Shown here one piece after another: positions 17,168-25,279 of a DNA stretch of 64,000 bases. A program made the position numbers and the translations under genes. The stretch lies in the NCBI RefSeq assembly GCF_027853245.1, contig NZ_JAPTZM010000004.1. One strand, 5' to 3'. The DNA comes from Atlantibacter subterraneus. GTDB taxonomy: Bacteria > Pseudomonadota > Gammaproteobacteria > Enterobacterales > Enterobacteriaceae. The number at the start of each line of letters is the position of its first letter. Position 1 is the first letter of the stretch. Below the pieces are notes generated by a model that searched no databases, was not told the origin of the DNA, and saw only the letters and a program-made list of their open reading frames with translations.

Positions 17168-17554
17168 TTATCGGGAAATAATGGTCTGGAAGTTAATTTC
17201 GAAGGCGCAGCGGCCCTCTTCGGTGCGGAAGGCGGGAACGCCCCCGACTGGCTGCATTGAGATGATGCATTCGGTGTGGTAGTCATCGAGCATGGCCTGG
17301 CGGATGGCGTCGGCGGTGTTCTCCACCGCATCAACATCGGCGTCGTTCTGCCCGGTCAGCAGGATGAAGCGGAAATAGTCACGGGTGATGGCCTCTTCTG
17401 CCGCGCCACCGCCTTGCTGCTGGATAACGAGATAGCGGTCGTTCTGTGAATCCTCCACTTCAACCCAGAACCGCTTTTGTACACGGTAGCCGGTATCAAA
17501 ACCGTGGCTCTGCAGCCAGGCGCGTAACGCGTCAAAAACCTCGTTTCGCGTCAT
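17168..17554 (-). CDS. Tail terminator protein (U-like)
   Basis: 128 residues, beginning MTRNEVFDALRAWLQSHGFD. Size, helix-strand pattern and position just before the tube gene fit the lambda U / phage tail termination family, which caps the tail tube and joins it to the head. Its start overlaps the upstream gene stop by 4 bases (ATGA). Confidence 0.75.
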   Translation of the reverse strand: MTRNEVFDALRAWLQSHGFDTGYRVQKRFWVEVEDSQNDRYLVIQQQGGGAAEEAITRDYFRFILLTGQNDADVDAVENTADAIRQAMLDDYHTECIISMQPVGGVPAFRTEEGRCAFEINFQTIISR

Positions 17555-17946
17555 AATTTGTAGCCTCGTTTAATGGTGGCTTTGATGTCGGCAATGCCGT
17601 CGCGCTCAAACCCTTTACGCAGGAAATCTGGCTCAGCGTCCGGGTCCCAGTAATTACCGCTGCCGTCCGGGCGCGGCTTGCCTTTTAACGTGCCACCGGC
17701 TGCATTCACCCGCGCAGCATAGTTCGCGGTATAGCCGACCCGTCCGGTCATTCCGCCCGGCTCTGGCTTCAGTTCGCGATACATGCTGTTCACCAGCGTG
17801 GAGGTATGAATGGGGGTGATCTGCGCTGCATAACCCGAGCCGACGATCATGACTTCGGTGATCACCTTTTCTGTCACTGCCCCGGCGATATTTCCAATCA
17901 CGTTACCCATGTTTAACTGAACACGTTTGATACCTTTAACGGGCAT
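17551..17946 (-). CDS. HK97 gp10-like tail completion protein
   Basis: 131 residues. Contains the HK97 gp10 family pattern: helical N-terminus, then MYRELKPEPGGMTGRVGYTA and NYAARVNAAGG, and a C-terminal FLRKGFERDG segment. It acts at the head-tail junction. Overlaps the tail terminator gene by 4 bases, indicating coupled translation. Confidence 0.8.
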   Translation of the reverse strand: MPVKGIKRVQLNMGNVIGNIAGAVTEKVITEVMIVGSGYAAQITPIHTSTLVNSMYRELKPEPGGMTGRVGYTANYAARVNAAGGTLKGKPRPDGSGNYWDPDAEPDFLRKGFERDGIADIKATIKRGYKL

Positions 17947-17966
17947 AGCGTTGTCTCCTGGGGTTA

Positions 17967-18353
17967 TCAGGCACCGAGCGAGTTACGATTAGATGTCAGG
18001 ATTTTGTAGTCGGGTTCCTCGTCGAAAAACGACATATCCCACATCTTGACTGCCCGGATCACATCACCTTTCGCTTTTACCGGGTCTGGCTCAGCGGTTG
18101 TGTCACCCACAGCGACATAGTCGTTACGCAGCGGTTTACGGACATCTGCGCCGTTGTGCTTCAGCTCGGTGGAGATAATCAGGTTGGTGGTGAATTCGGT
18201 ACCGGCATCATCGATCGCCTGTTCCTGGTTTATTTCCCAGGTGCAGTCGATAAGATACGGCGTGCCGGTTAGCCAGGTGCCTTTCCAGTCATCGTATGTA
18301 CGCGGGTAAATGGTAGCGAGGTTGGTATATACCCAGTTCGCTGTCGCGCTCAT
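17967..18353 (-). CDS. Head-tail joining region protein
   Basis: 128 residues from the ATG at 18353 (GGGAGGAGCC just upstream), starting MSATANWVYTNLATIYPRTY. A beta-rich protein in the head-tail connector gene block. I do not recognise a named family with confidence; position suggests a head completion or stopper protein. Confidence 0.6.
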   Translation of the reverse strand: MSATANWVYTNLATIYPRTYDDWKGTWLTGTPYLIDCTWEINQEQAIDDAGTEFTTNLIISTELKHNGADVRKPLRNDYVAVGDTTAEPDPVKAKGDVIRAVKMWDMSFFDEEPDYKILTSNRNSLGA

Positions 18354-18523
18354 GGCTCCTCCCAGCGGATCACTTCTGGTTTCCCGGCGGCAACCTCCCG
18401 GCAAAAGATGAACCATTCACCGTTACCTTTGACGTAGCCGGTGGCCTTCCTGCCGCTGTCTGTCATCACCCAGACCTTAACGAACGGCTCCGGCAAACGC
18501 TGCTTCACCGATACCCAGGCCAT
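18350..18523 (-). CDS. DUF551-like small protein
   Basis: 57 residues starting MAWVSVKQRLPEPFVKVWVM, with the WxSVxxRLPE...VxVxxxxG pattern and C-terminal VIRWEEP usual in DUF551 proteins of phages. The ATG at 18523 overlaps the previous gene stop by one base, with CGGGGG upstream. Function unknown; commonly found scattered in phage operons. Confidence 0.75.
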   Translation of the reverse strand: MAWVSVKQRLPEPFVKVWVMTDSGRKATGYVKGNGEWFIFCREVAAGKPEVIRWEEP

Positions 18524-18927
18524 CACCGGCCCCCGTTGCACATACAGCCGCCCTTACCGACCCAAATCCCTGCAAATGCTGGCGCAGCCGTCGGATCAGG
18601 AGGAATAAGCGCTGTGGCGCAACCGTGCTTGTCCAGCCCGCGCAGCAGACTCAGCGCCCCTTTCCAGCGGTCAGAAAACGACTGGTACCGGAATGAACGC
18701 GAAGCGCCGTTAGGCGCGGTCTGGCTGGAAAGGTATTTATCACCCTGCCCGAGCCCCATCAGCGCCAGCAGGTAAAGCTGGATAAGCAGCGCTGTTGATG
18801 CCGGATAATGAAGTGTCAGGCATTCCTCAAGGCCGTTGGCCTGGTCAATCAGCGCCGCCAGCACAAAATCGGGTAAAGCGATGCCCTGCCCGGTCAGGTA
18901 CTGCTTTGCCTGTTCCTGTGAGACCAT
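18523..18927 (-). CDS. Head-tail connector-type protein
   Basis: 134 residues: helical protein starting MVSQEQAKQYLTGQGIALPD, with a Cys/Gly-rich C-terminus (GKGGCMCNGGR). Size, helical pattern and position directly downstream of the capsid genes fit an adaptor/connector protein. The tail end CMC may bind metal but this is not a known motif. Family name uncertain. Confidence 0.65.
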   Translation of the reverse strand: MVSQEQAKQYLTGQGIALPDFVLAALIDQANGLEECLTLHYPASTALLIQLYLLALMGLGQGDKYLSSQTAPNGASRSFRYQSFSDRWKGALSLLRGLDKHGCATALIPPDPTAAPAFAGIWVGKGGCMCNGGR

Positions 18928-18940
18928 GACAGACTCCTGA

Positions 18941-18966
18941 AAAAAGACGCCCCGCCGGAACGGGGC
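18941..18966 (-). terminator. Intrinsic terminator in the head operon (first of a pair)
   Basis: GCCCCG at 18949-18954 pairs with CGGGGC at 18961-18966; on the minus strand it is followed by GTC and a run of T. It lies between the genes ending at 18991 and starting at 18927. Confidence 0.65.
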
Positions 18967-18967
18967 A

Positions 18968-18992
18968 TAAAAAAACCGCTTTCGCGGCGGTT
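18968..18992 (-). terminator. Intrinsic terminator in the head operon (second of a pair)
   Basis: AACCGC at 18974-18979 pairs with GCGGTT at 18987-18992 and the minus strand continues with a T-run (complement of 18969-18975). It touches the stop of the gene at 18991-19284, so two terminators stand in tandem here. Confidence 0.7.
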
Positions 18993-19284
18993 ATTCTGCA
19001 GGGAACAGGTTTTCAAGCTCGCCAGGCGGCAGCAGCTCCGAAAGCTTATCCGCACCCAGATTGCCTTTGAACTCGATCCCCAGTTCTTTCAGGCGTTCAG
19101 CAATGATTTCTTTTCGGGATTTCACATCAGTGCCCGCACCCGGAGTTGCCGGGGTAAGTTCATCACCCGCTTCCCCCTGCATCAGGCGAAGATGAGATTC
19201 CAGCGCCGGATGAACTTTATCCAGAACCAGCACATCCCCAACCTTAACGCCATGCCAGCCACGTACGACTTCAAACTTCGGCAT
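18991..19284 (-). CDS. Hypothetical protein next to the capsid gene
   Basis: 97 residues starting MPKFEVVRGWHGVKVGDVLV, an SH3-like beta start followed by a linker and a helical LEM/HeH-like C-terminus (RKEIIAERLKELGIEFKGNL). Such small two-part proteins often follow major capsid genes. Starts 10 bases after the capsid stop. Function not known. Confidence 0.6.
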   Translation of the reverse strand: MPKFEVVRGWHGVKVGDVLVLDKVHPALESHLRLMQGEAGDELTPATPGAGTDVKSRKEIIAERLKELGIEFKGNLGADKLSELLPPGELENLFPAE

Positions 19285-19293
19285 AAATTCTCC

Positions 19294-20397
19294 TTAGTCC
19301 AGGTCAGCACCGTAGACAACACCAGACAGGCCATCGTCATCCCGTTTAATCTGCAAACCTTCTGCAGACATGATCTGGAAGTTATAGTTGCTCTGCGGCA
19401 TCGGACGAGGCAACGGAACCACCCCAACCGCCATCCCTACCAGCGGCGTGATCACATCCTGACGACGTTCATACGCCAGGAATTCATTACCGGTTAGTGC
19501 ATAGGTCTGGCGGATATCTTTCACCGGCATAAATTTGCGGATGGCGTCCAGGACATTGCCGCTGATAACGGCGTTCGCGCCGCTGCCAACTTCAATGGTG
19601 TAAGGCTTCGACAGGTTTGCCATGATTTCAGCGCTCAGCCACAGCACATCGTATGCAGTAACTTTGTTGACGCGAGCGGTAATGCCAAATGCCCCGGTTG
19701 GCCCGAAGAACTCCAGTAGCTGCGCCGGCGTTGCCGTCGTCAGGTTGATGTTTACACCACCAGCACCGGAACCGAGGTTAATCTTGGCGGTGTTACGATG
19801 GTTGCGCATGCCCTGGGCCGGATAGTTCTGGACCTGAATGGTCGGGTTGCCGTCGAGATAGCCTTTAACGCGACGTTTATGGAACTTGCGCATCTTCGCC
19901 AGCTGTGAATCCAGCACCATGTCAATACCGACGGTATTGAGGCCCGCAGCAAGACGCCAGTTCACACCATAGCCCGCGGTGTAAACCGGGATCGGGTCAC
20001 CGTCGCTGCCGTATTCGGTGTGGTCAAAAGAAAACGGTGGCTGACCGTCCAGACTAACCTGCACATCATCGGCGATGTCACCAACAACGTTATACAGCTT
20101 GGCAGTCTTGCCAATCGGCAATACCGTCTGTACACCCATCAGATCGTTGACGATTTCCATCCCGATTTCCTGATCGCGCAGCTGGATGACCTGTCGGTCG
20201 ATTTCAGCCCAGAATTCACGACCGAGACCGTCACCAGCCAGGGCATTCGCCGCCAGCATTTCAGGCGTCATGAGATTACGGTTTACCGCCATCATGGCGC
20301 GGTGCTGGGCATCCCACATGTTACGGTTAGCCCACAGCTCATTCCAGTGCGTGCGCAGGCGGCTGTTGGTCGCCAGTGTTTCAGCAGAAAAATACAT
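19294..20397 (-). CDS. Major capsid protein
   Basis: 367 residues starting MYFSAETLATNSRLRTHWNE. The gene lies immediately downstream of the protease/scaffold and cement genes. Sequence pattern (RQVIQLRDQEIGMEIVNDLM, IPVYTAGYGVNWR, KRRVKGYLDGNPTIQVQNYP) is that of the HK97-fold capsid family of enterobacterial siphophages with DUF2213 proteases. Forms the icosahedral shell. No separate decoration protein other than the small upstream gene was found. Confidence 0.88.
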   Translation of the reverse strand: MYFSAETLATNSRLRTHWNELWANRNMWDAQHRAMMAVNRNLMTPEMLAANALAGDGLGREFWAEIDRQVIQLRDQEIGMEIVNDLMGVQTVLPIGKTAKLYNVVGDIADDVQVSLDGQPPFSFDHTEYGSDGDPIPVYTAGYGVNWRLAAGLNTVGIDMVLDSQLAKMRKFHKRRVKGYLDGNPTIQVQNYPAQGMRNHRNTAKINLGSGAGGVNINLTTATPAQLLEFFGPTGAFGITARVNKVTAYDVLWLSAEIMANLSKPYTIEVGSGANAVISGNVLDAIRKFMPVKDIRQTYALTGNEFLAYERRQDVITPLVGMAVGVVPLPRPMPQSNYNFQIMSAEGLQIKRDDDGLSGVVYGADLD

Positions 20398-20408
20398 TGA
20401 TGCTCTCC

Positions 20409-20849
20409 TTAAGCAACGGTCACGCTGGAAGCGCGCGCGCGGATGCGGATGAAGTCAACCGCCGTGGTGGTGACGTCATCCTGGCAGTAACCGATGACCT
20501 GATAGGTACCCGCAGCGGTAGGCACGGCAGCGGCCTGACCTGCAACAACCGTAATTGGCTGGTCTTTTTTATAGGCACCTGCAGCGACACGAACAGCGAA
20601 TTCGCGTCCTTCCTCCAGGTAATTACCCACACCCGAATGACCGGACGGGATAGGATCGGTAATACCCAGCCCTTCGTGATAAGCGCAATCCAACACATAC
20701 ATGCGCCCCACAGGCGCAGAGGCCTGTGCAAACAGATTGCTGGCATTGATGACAACAAACGTACCCGGGTTCAGGGTCGCTGCGAGTTTTCGGGTTTCCG
20801 TCTTGTAGAGCGATTCCCCGTCGATATTAACGCGACGATAACGTGGCAT
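20409..20849 (-). CDS. Structural cement / capsid decoration protein (DUF2190-like)
   Basis: 146 residues, beta-rich, starting MPRYRRVNIDGESLYKTETR. Position between protease/scaffold and major capsid and its repeated short beta strands (GTFVVINASNLF, GTYQVIGYCQDD) fit the cement-protein type that stabilises capsids. Family assignment is moderately sure. Confidence 0.7.
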   Translation of the reverse strand: MPRYRRVNIDGESLYKTETRKLAATLNPGTFVVINASNLFAQASAPVGRMYVLDCAYHEGLGITDPIPSGHSGVGNYLEEGREFAVRVAAGAYKKDQPITVVAGQAAAVPTAAGTYQVIGYCQDDVTTTAVDFIRIRARASSVTVA

Positions 20850-20860
20850 TGGCGTTTCCC

Positions 20861-22126
20861 TTATTTGAAGTAAGTGGCCGGATCAGGTGCGCCGGTTTCG
20901 GTTTGCGCCTGTGCGGAGTTAGTACCCAGCGGTGCGGCTTCGCCCAGGTTTTTGAACATCGCATCCAGTGCGTCACCAGACAGCGCGTTCGCAACGATCT
21001 CGCCGTGAACTTTCGCAACCGCCGCACGCTTCGTTGCTTCTTCGGCACGGGAGTTAGCGGTCAGGGTCTCAGCGAGCTGCTGCTGGTTAGTCTGAATTGC
21101 TGCAATGCTTTCGCTCAGTGGCTTAATGGTCGCGTCGTTATTAGCGGCGATGGCCTCACCAACGATTTTGCGAAGCAGTTCTGTATCTTCAGTGGTTAAA
21201 GGCATGTCGCCCTCCGTTTGATGGTTGGTTGCAGGCTTATCCTGCGGTGTGAAAAGGGATTTAACTTTGTTGGCCACGACAGTGACCCAGGATTCCTGGC
21301 GGGCAACCGGCGTTCCGGTGTCGTCGAAGGTGATTTTCCCGCCGTCAGAGGTGTAGCCATAAACCTGAGCGCTGCCGCCATTGCGAATAATTACCACCTG
21401 CGAATCGGTGAAGTCTGCCACCCAGGCGTATTCGTTCTCACCGGGGGCGAACCGGGCCTTGGCTGCACGATCGAGGCGCTGTTCACGCTCCCGGAAGGAT
21501 TCGCCCACCAGCGCGCCAGAGTTGGCTTTTAGCGGTGTGGCGAGGTCGGCATTCACCATCAGGCCAACGCCCTGCTCGGGTGTGGCTGCGCCGACTTCAT
21601 GCAGCAGAATCGCGTCGTGATCCATGCCGTGGATTTTTGCTACCCACTCGGCACCCAGCGCCTTCTGTTCTTCATTGGGTTCGAGCTGGTCGAGGAATAC
21701 CGCAACGCTGGTGTGAATTGGCGGCACATCTTCGCCACGTTCGATGGCGGCCACGCGCTCGAGTAGTTCGCGCCCACCTTCCGATTCGCTGGCTTTGTTC
21801 ACATCCACCCATTTCTCCAGGTAGATACGATTCCCGGATTTTTTAACGTTGCGGTTCCATGCGCCGACGAAACCGACATTCAGCCCTTCAGGCGAAAAGG
21901 CTGACACAAACTGGCCGTTTACCTGTGGATGACCGAGCGGTGCCAGCGTCCCCTCGAGGCCCGCATAGTGCGCATCGATTTCACTGGCAGAATATAAACC
22001 GCCGTTCATGACGACATTGGCTGGCAGCGTGTAACTGGGCAGGATCAGATGGTCGCGTCCGTTGTGAACTTCCCGGCGAATAGACTGGCTGTTCACACGG
22101 GTGGTGACGTTTACTTGCATGGTCAT
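20861..22126 (-). CDS. DUF2213 prohead protease with C-terminal scaffold
   Basis: 421 residues. N-terminal about 200 residues match DUF2213 (SYTLPANVVMNGGLYSASEI, GTLAPLGHPQVNG, HTSVAVFLDQ, AILLHEVGAATPEQGVGLMV), a herpes-protease-like prohead peptidase; the C-terminal 120 residues are helical and charged with Gln/Ala-rich coiled coil, as in scaffold domains. Capsid maturation protein. Confidence 0.85.
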   Translation of the reverse strand: MTMQVNVTTRVNSQSIRREVHNGRDHLILPSYTLPANVVMNGGLYSASEIDAHYAGLEGTLAPLGHPQVNGQFVSAFSPEGLNVGFVGAWNRNVKKSGNRIYLEKWVDVNKASESEGGRELLERVAAIERGEDVPPIHTSVAVFLDQLEPNEEQKALGAEWVAKIHGMDHDAILLHEVGAATPEQGVGLMVNADLATPLKANSGALVGESFREREQRLDRAAKARFAPGENEYAWVADFTDSQVVIIRNGGSAQVYGYTSDGGKITFDDTGTPVARQESWVTVVANKVKSLFTPQDKPATNHQTEGDMPLTTEDTELLRKIVGEAIAANNDATIKPLSESIAAIQTNQQQLAETLTANSRAEEATKRAAVAKVHGEIVANALSGDALDAMFKNLGEAAPLGTNSAQAQTETGAPDPATYFK

Positions 22127-22150
22127 GGTGATGTCTCACGGTTACGCGGG

Positions 22151-23908
22151 TTAGTGATGTCCGCAGTCGCAATGTGAATGATTGGCGATGAGTCCGGCCT
22201 TCCGCGCTTTCTCCAGGCGCTTTTTCGCCATATCAACAATATTCGGGTTAAGCGGATGGCCACTGGCATCCACCAGCACCGCCACTTGTGTGCATTTGCA
22301 GTTGCTGGAAATTATTCCGTTCGCTATCATGAGTCCTGATACCTCTTCGAGATCATAAACATGACCTTCAAAGAAATACCTCTCGATACTGACCACCTCA
22401 TCAATCTCTATCAGTCCGGACTGTCTGAACAGTCCATCTCCAATCGAGTTGGAGTTTCCCGTGGCGTCGTTAAAAGACGTCTGGAAGCAGCAGGCATTGA
22501 GCGCAGAGGGCGAAGTACTGCCGCCATCAACAGATTCTCGGTTGCCACTCCTGAAGAAAGACAGTTGGTGACTGCCGCCGCCCTCAACGTCAGGAGAGGA
22601 CAAGTCGATTCCGACGAGGTCAGAGAACGACGCTCCCTGAACCAACGCGCTGATAGAGTCGGCATGTTTGAGAGCGAAATAATCGAGCATCTTGCTCACA
22701 TGGGTGTCACATGCAACGGGCAGTTGCCAATAGGACCTTACAATGTGGACCTCTCCATCGCAGGAACTACCGTCGCCGTAGAAATCTACAGCACTCACCC
22801 CTCTAAAGATCGAATGACCAGACTCCACCAAAGAGCTAAAGACATCCTGAATTGCGGATACTCCATGCTGGTCGTGCAAATCACCTACCCCAATCGTATT
22901 TTCGACATTGCTGCCGTATGCGAAAAGATTGTCTCTTTCCGTGACTTCGTTGGCAGCAATCAGTCCCCTGTCGGTCATTACGGGGTGATTAGGGGTAACG
23001 GTAAGGTTGCGACCGCTACGAGTCACAAGCTTAACAACCATCCCCTCGTAATAGCTTTTTGAGCCAGCCACAAACCTGCCTTGCACTTCCGTGTCGGGCA
23101 GATAGCAGTTGATCGCGTTGCCGTCAACGCTGTACCAGTCGCGAACCTCTTCAGTGGTGTAGAGATGCCCGTGGCGAAGCGCATGCTTACGCCGCGTTGT
23201 CGGACTGAACGCTGAAAGGTGCAAAAGACGGGTTGTAATGCCGTACTCAGCCTCTGCATCATCCGTTTCATCCCACCGGGCACGGCGCAGCGCCGTCGGT
23301 ATTTCCGTGCGGGCAATACGCTTAGCCCGGCTGACTTCAATCCCGGTCTGGCTGGTGAGACGTTTCGCAATTTCCCGCGGGTTCTGCCCCCGGCCCATGC
23401 CATCAGTCAGAATGCGCGCCATATCCGATTTCATCCGCGCACTGAGGTTTTTCATCTCCTCAAACACCCGTGTTCTCACCAGTAGCAGGCGGCGCTGGTA
23501 GGTATCGCTCAGCAATAACTGCTGGAGACTTTCACGCCCGGCGGCATAGACCGGCGACTGCTGCGACAGGCTGGCAAATTCCTGGGCCGTACCGCGCTGA
23601 TATCCCTGCCTGACGTAATCCCGCCAGAACCAGAAACCGGTCTCGCTGCCACCAAAGAGGATTTCATCAACAATCACCGAGGCGTTGCTGAGAAGCATTG
23701 ATAACAGTGAGGTGTCCAGGTCGAATGTGTAGCGAAGGTTTACAGCGGGCGATGCGGGAATACGGTCGAGAATGTCCTGGTAAGCTTTGGCAATGCGCCT
23801 TATCCGTTTGCCGAACTCGTTAATCGCACCGCGCTCGAGGCGGTCTGCACCGGTGGGATCGTTAAGGTTTCCCGGCAGAATCGGAGGTTTCGTCTTCCTC
23901 TTCTTCAT
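22151..23908 (-). CDS. MuF-like head morphogenesis protein containing an in-frame intein
   Basis: 585-residue precursor from the ATG at 23908 (GGGGGAAG just upstream; longer readings start inside the portal gene). Host part: a phage Mu F / SPP1 gp7-like minor head protein, with ARTEIPTALRRARWDE, HLSAFSPTTRRKHALRHGHL and the C-terminal NAIN-CKC motif (normally CxC). A 269-residue intein (22301-23107) interrupts it exactly before the conserved Cys of that motif. Splicing would leave a 316-residue head protein. The gene overlaps the portal end by 47 bases, the normal neighbour. Without splicing the conserved CKC tail would be displaced, so head assembly probably depends on intein removal. Confidence 0.9.
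   Translation of the reverse strand: MKKRKTKPPILPGNLNDPTGADRLERGAINEFGKRIRRIAKAYQDILDRIPASPAVNLRYTFDLDTSLLSMLLSNASVIVDEILFGGSETGFWFWRDYVRQGYQRGTAQEFASLSQQSPVYAAGRESLQQLLLSDTYQRRLLLVRTRVFEEMKNLSARMKSDMARILTDGMGRGQNPREIAKRLTSQTGIEVSRAKRIARTEIPTALRRARWDETDDAEAEYGITTRLLHLSAFSPTTRRKHALRHGHLYTTEEVRDWYSVDGNAINCYLPDTEVQGRFVAGSKSYYEGMVVKLVTRSGRNLTVTPNHPVMTDRGLIAANEVTERDNLFAYGSNVENTIGVGDLHDQHGVSAIQDVFSSLVESGHSIFRGVSAVDFYGDGSSCDGEVHIVRSYWQLPVACDTHVSKMLDYFALKHADSISALVQGASFSDLVGIDLSSPDVEGGGSHQLSFFRSGNRESVDGGSTSPSALNACCFQTSFNDATGNSNSIGDGLFRQSGLIEIDEVVSIERYFFEGHVYDLEEVSGLMIANGIISSNCKCTQVAVLVDASGHPLNPNIVDMAKKRLEKARKAGLIANHSHCDCGHH
22302..22330 (+). promoter_or_regulatory. Candidate promoter for the antisense ORF
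   Basis: TTGCTG (22302-22307) and TATCAT (22325-22330) are 17 bases apart on the plus strand, 31 bases before the ATG at 22361. The -10 matches 5 of 6 consensus bases; the -35 is weaker. It lies within the last codons of the intein. GAGA at 22349-22352 is the only ribosome-site-like sequence before the ATG. Confidence 0.3.
22361..23062 (+). CDS. Putative homing endonuclease encoded antisense inside the intein
   Basis: 233-residue ORF fully contained in the intein (22301-23107), on the opposite strand and in exact codon register with it. Residues about 10-50 form a helix-turn-helix (INLYQSGLSEQSISNRVGVS, then a basic arm RRLEAAGIERRGRS). Residues about 103-175 follow the pattern of Vsr/EDxHD or DUF559 nucleases: ESEIIEHL, PIGPYNVDLSIAGTTVAVEI, THPSKDR, ILNCGYSMLVVQI, with candidate acidic residues E104 or E106, D130, E141 and H146/D150. 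The last 37 residues are opposite intein block B and look constrained by it. Role as the intein's mobility enzyme is inferred. A chance antisense ORF is the alternative, but two domains in the right order argue against it. Confidence 0.65.
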   Translation: MTFKEIPLDTDHLINLYQSGLSEQSISNRVGVSRGVVKRRLEAAGIERRGRSTAAINRFSVATPEERQLVTAAALNVRRGQVDSDEVRERRSLNQRADRVGMFESEIIEHLAHMGVTCNGQLPIGPYNVDLSIAGTTVAVEIYSTHPSKDRMTRLHQRAKDILNCGYSMLVVQITYPNRIFDIAAVCEKIVSFRDFVGSNQSPVGHYGVIRGNGKVATATSHKLNNHPLVIAF

Positions 23909-25211
23909 CGTCTTCCCCCAGCGGTGCAGGTGAGCCCTCATACCCGGCAGCGACACGGATTTCTTCGCCGGTGAATGGCTGTTCGCCAGTGGCTATCGAG
24001 GCGCTGTTAATTTCCGCCATCGTTTTGGCTGCCGCCAGCTTCTCAGCGTCGGTGCTGGCGTTCAGGTCATCCCAGATAACCGCTTTCTGCCTTACCGCGT
24101 CGAGAATGCCCAGCTCCACCAGCTTGTCGCACAGGTCTTCAATATCGAATGACAAATCACCCCGGCGGGACTGGCAGCGCGCGTTGAAGTAACGCTGGTC
24201 TTCGGTACTGGCACGCTCGCCCGTCTGCATGCCAACGAGGATTTTGGTCGGGATATCCAGCGCGGCAGAAGCAGTCTGCAGGTTCACATCATAAGTCGGA
24301 CCGGGGTCGGCTACAGTGGTTACCAGCGGTGTGACAGCTGCACCCTGGGTCGTCAGCAGCGCATCGTTGCCCCGGTTAATCTCCACAGCGACTTCATTGA
24401 ACTTCTCCTGTAGTTCTGAAACGCTCACGTCATATAGCGATGCCAGATTGGTGAAGTCTATTTTTTCGTCAAAGTTGATGCTCAGCTGGCGGGCGGCGTT
24501 TTTCAGGAATGACTCACCGGAGCCGCCTTCCACCTTCTCAAGGCTTACGAATGCGTTATAGGCAGGCTCCAGAAAACCAATAGCATCAGGGGAATAATCA
24601 CCCAGGATAAAAACGCGATCCGGATGAACGTCCACGCGCCGGATGGCGCCGTTCGCAAGTTGCTCGATGTACTGCCACATTTTCGGCTGGCCGTAGGTGC
24701 GGGAGTTAAGACCTGTATCCCAGTCCTTAACCTTTAATGTCCCCGCCCAGGCTACGGTGATTTTCTCCAGTCCCCGCCCTCTGGTTACAGGCAGGTTCCA
24801 GTCTTTACCGTCCCGTATATGCAGCAGAATGCCGGAGTAACGCCCCACCAGCCGCCGTAAATCGGCCTCGGCAAAAGAGCGCCAGAAGCGATGCGTTAAC
24901 ACAGACTTAGCCTTACGTTCCCACGCCGTTTCCTTGCGGGTCTCGTCCTGTTCATCACCTTCAATAATTTCCGGGTTGCTTTGCCAGCATGCACCGATCA
25001 GCTTTTTGACCGCGCCATGGGCAATACCGCCGCGCCGGTACAGGCTGTAGAGGTCATCGAAGGTAATGTCGTCCTTGAATCCGTACTCGCACCATGCCGA
25101 GCTACGCTTCGAATCCAGTCCCATGGCTGGGTTGGCGGCCATCATACGGGCACGCGCAAGCCTGGCATCGGTCAACGCGTGGTTGACGGCCAGTTGGAGA
25201 TTTTTATTCAT
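23862..25211 (-). CDS. Portal protein (DUF1073 family)
   Basis: 449 residues from the ATG at 25211 (MNKNLQLAVNHALTDARLAR); an extension upstream passes through the terminator and is discarded. Family features: YGFKDDITFDDLYSLYRRGG, GRYSGILLHIRDGKDWNLPV, RVDVHPDRVFILGDYSPDAI, and a C-terminal acidic tail (GEDDEEEEDETSDSAGKP). Forms the DNA gate at one capsid vertex. Located between terminase and the MuF-like gene, the normal order. Confidence 0.92.
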   Translation of the reverse strand: MNKNLQLAVNHALTDARLARARMMAANPAMGLDSKRSSAWCEYGFKDDITFDDLYSLYRRGGIAHGAVKKLIGACWQSNPEIIEGDEQDETRKETAWERKAKSVLTHRFWRSFAEADLRRLVGRYSGILLHIRDGKDWNLPVTRGRGLEKITVAWAGTLKVKDWDTGLNSRTYGQPKMWQYIEQLANGAIRRVDVHPDRVFILGDYSPDAIGFLEPAYNAFVSLEKVEGGSGESFLKNAARQLSINFDEKIDFTNLASLYDVSVSELQEKFNEVAVEINRGNDALLTTQGAAVTPLVTTVADPGPTYDVNLQTASAALDIPTKILVGMQTGERASTEDQRYFNARCQSRRGDLSFDIEDLCDKLVELGILDAVRQKAVIWDDLNASTDAEKLAAAKTMAEINSASIATGEQPFTGEEIRVAAGYEGSPAPLGEDDEEEEDETSDSAGKP

Positions 25212-25245
25212 GCAGGGTCCGTTTGATGGATTTAGGGCAATAAAA

Positions 25246-25265
25246 AAGGCCGCCGAGGCGACCTT
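25246..25265 (-). terminator. Intrinsic terminator between the small gene and portal
   Basis: AAGGTCGCC/GGCGGCCTT hairpin with T-runs on both sides, so it could act in both directions. Located between the small gene ending at 25280 and the portal start. Confidence 0.75.
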
Positions 25266-25279
25266 TTTCAAAGTCTGAT

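Larger units (their letters stand above)
22301..23107 (-). other. Intein in the MuF-like gene
   Basis: Starts at Cys (codon 23107-23105) with block A CYLPDTEVQGRFVAGSK, then block B LTVTPNHPVMTDRGLIAA with the TxxH motif, and ends with blocks F/G: VYDLEEVSGLMIANGIISSN followed by Cys+1 (22300-22298). All splicing residues are present: Cys1, TPNH, terminal Asn and Cys+1; the penultimate residue is Ser rather than the usual His. The roughly 165-residue stretch between blocks is rich in Ser, Gly and Asp and shows no LAGLIDADG or HNH motif. That stretch lies opposite an ORF on the plus strand with endonuclease features. Confidence 0.9.
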
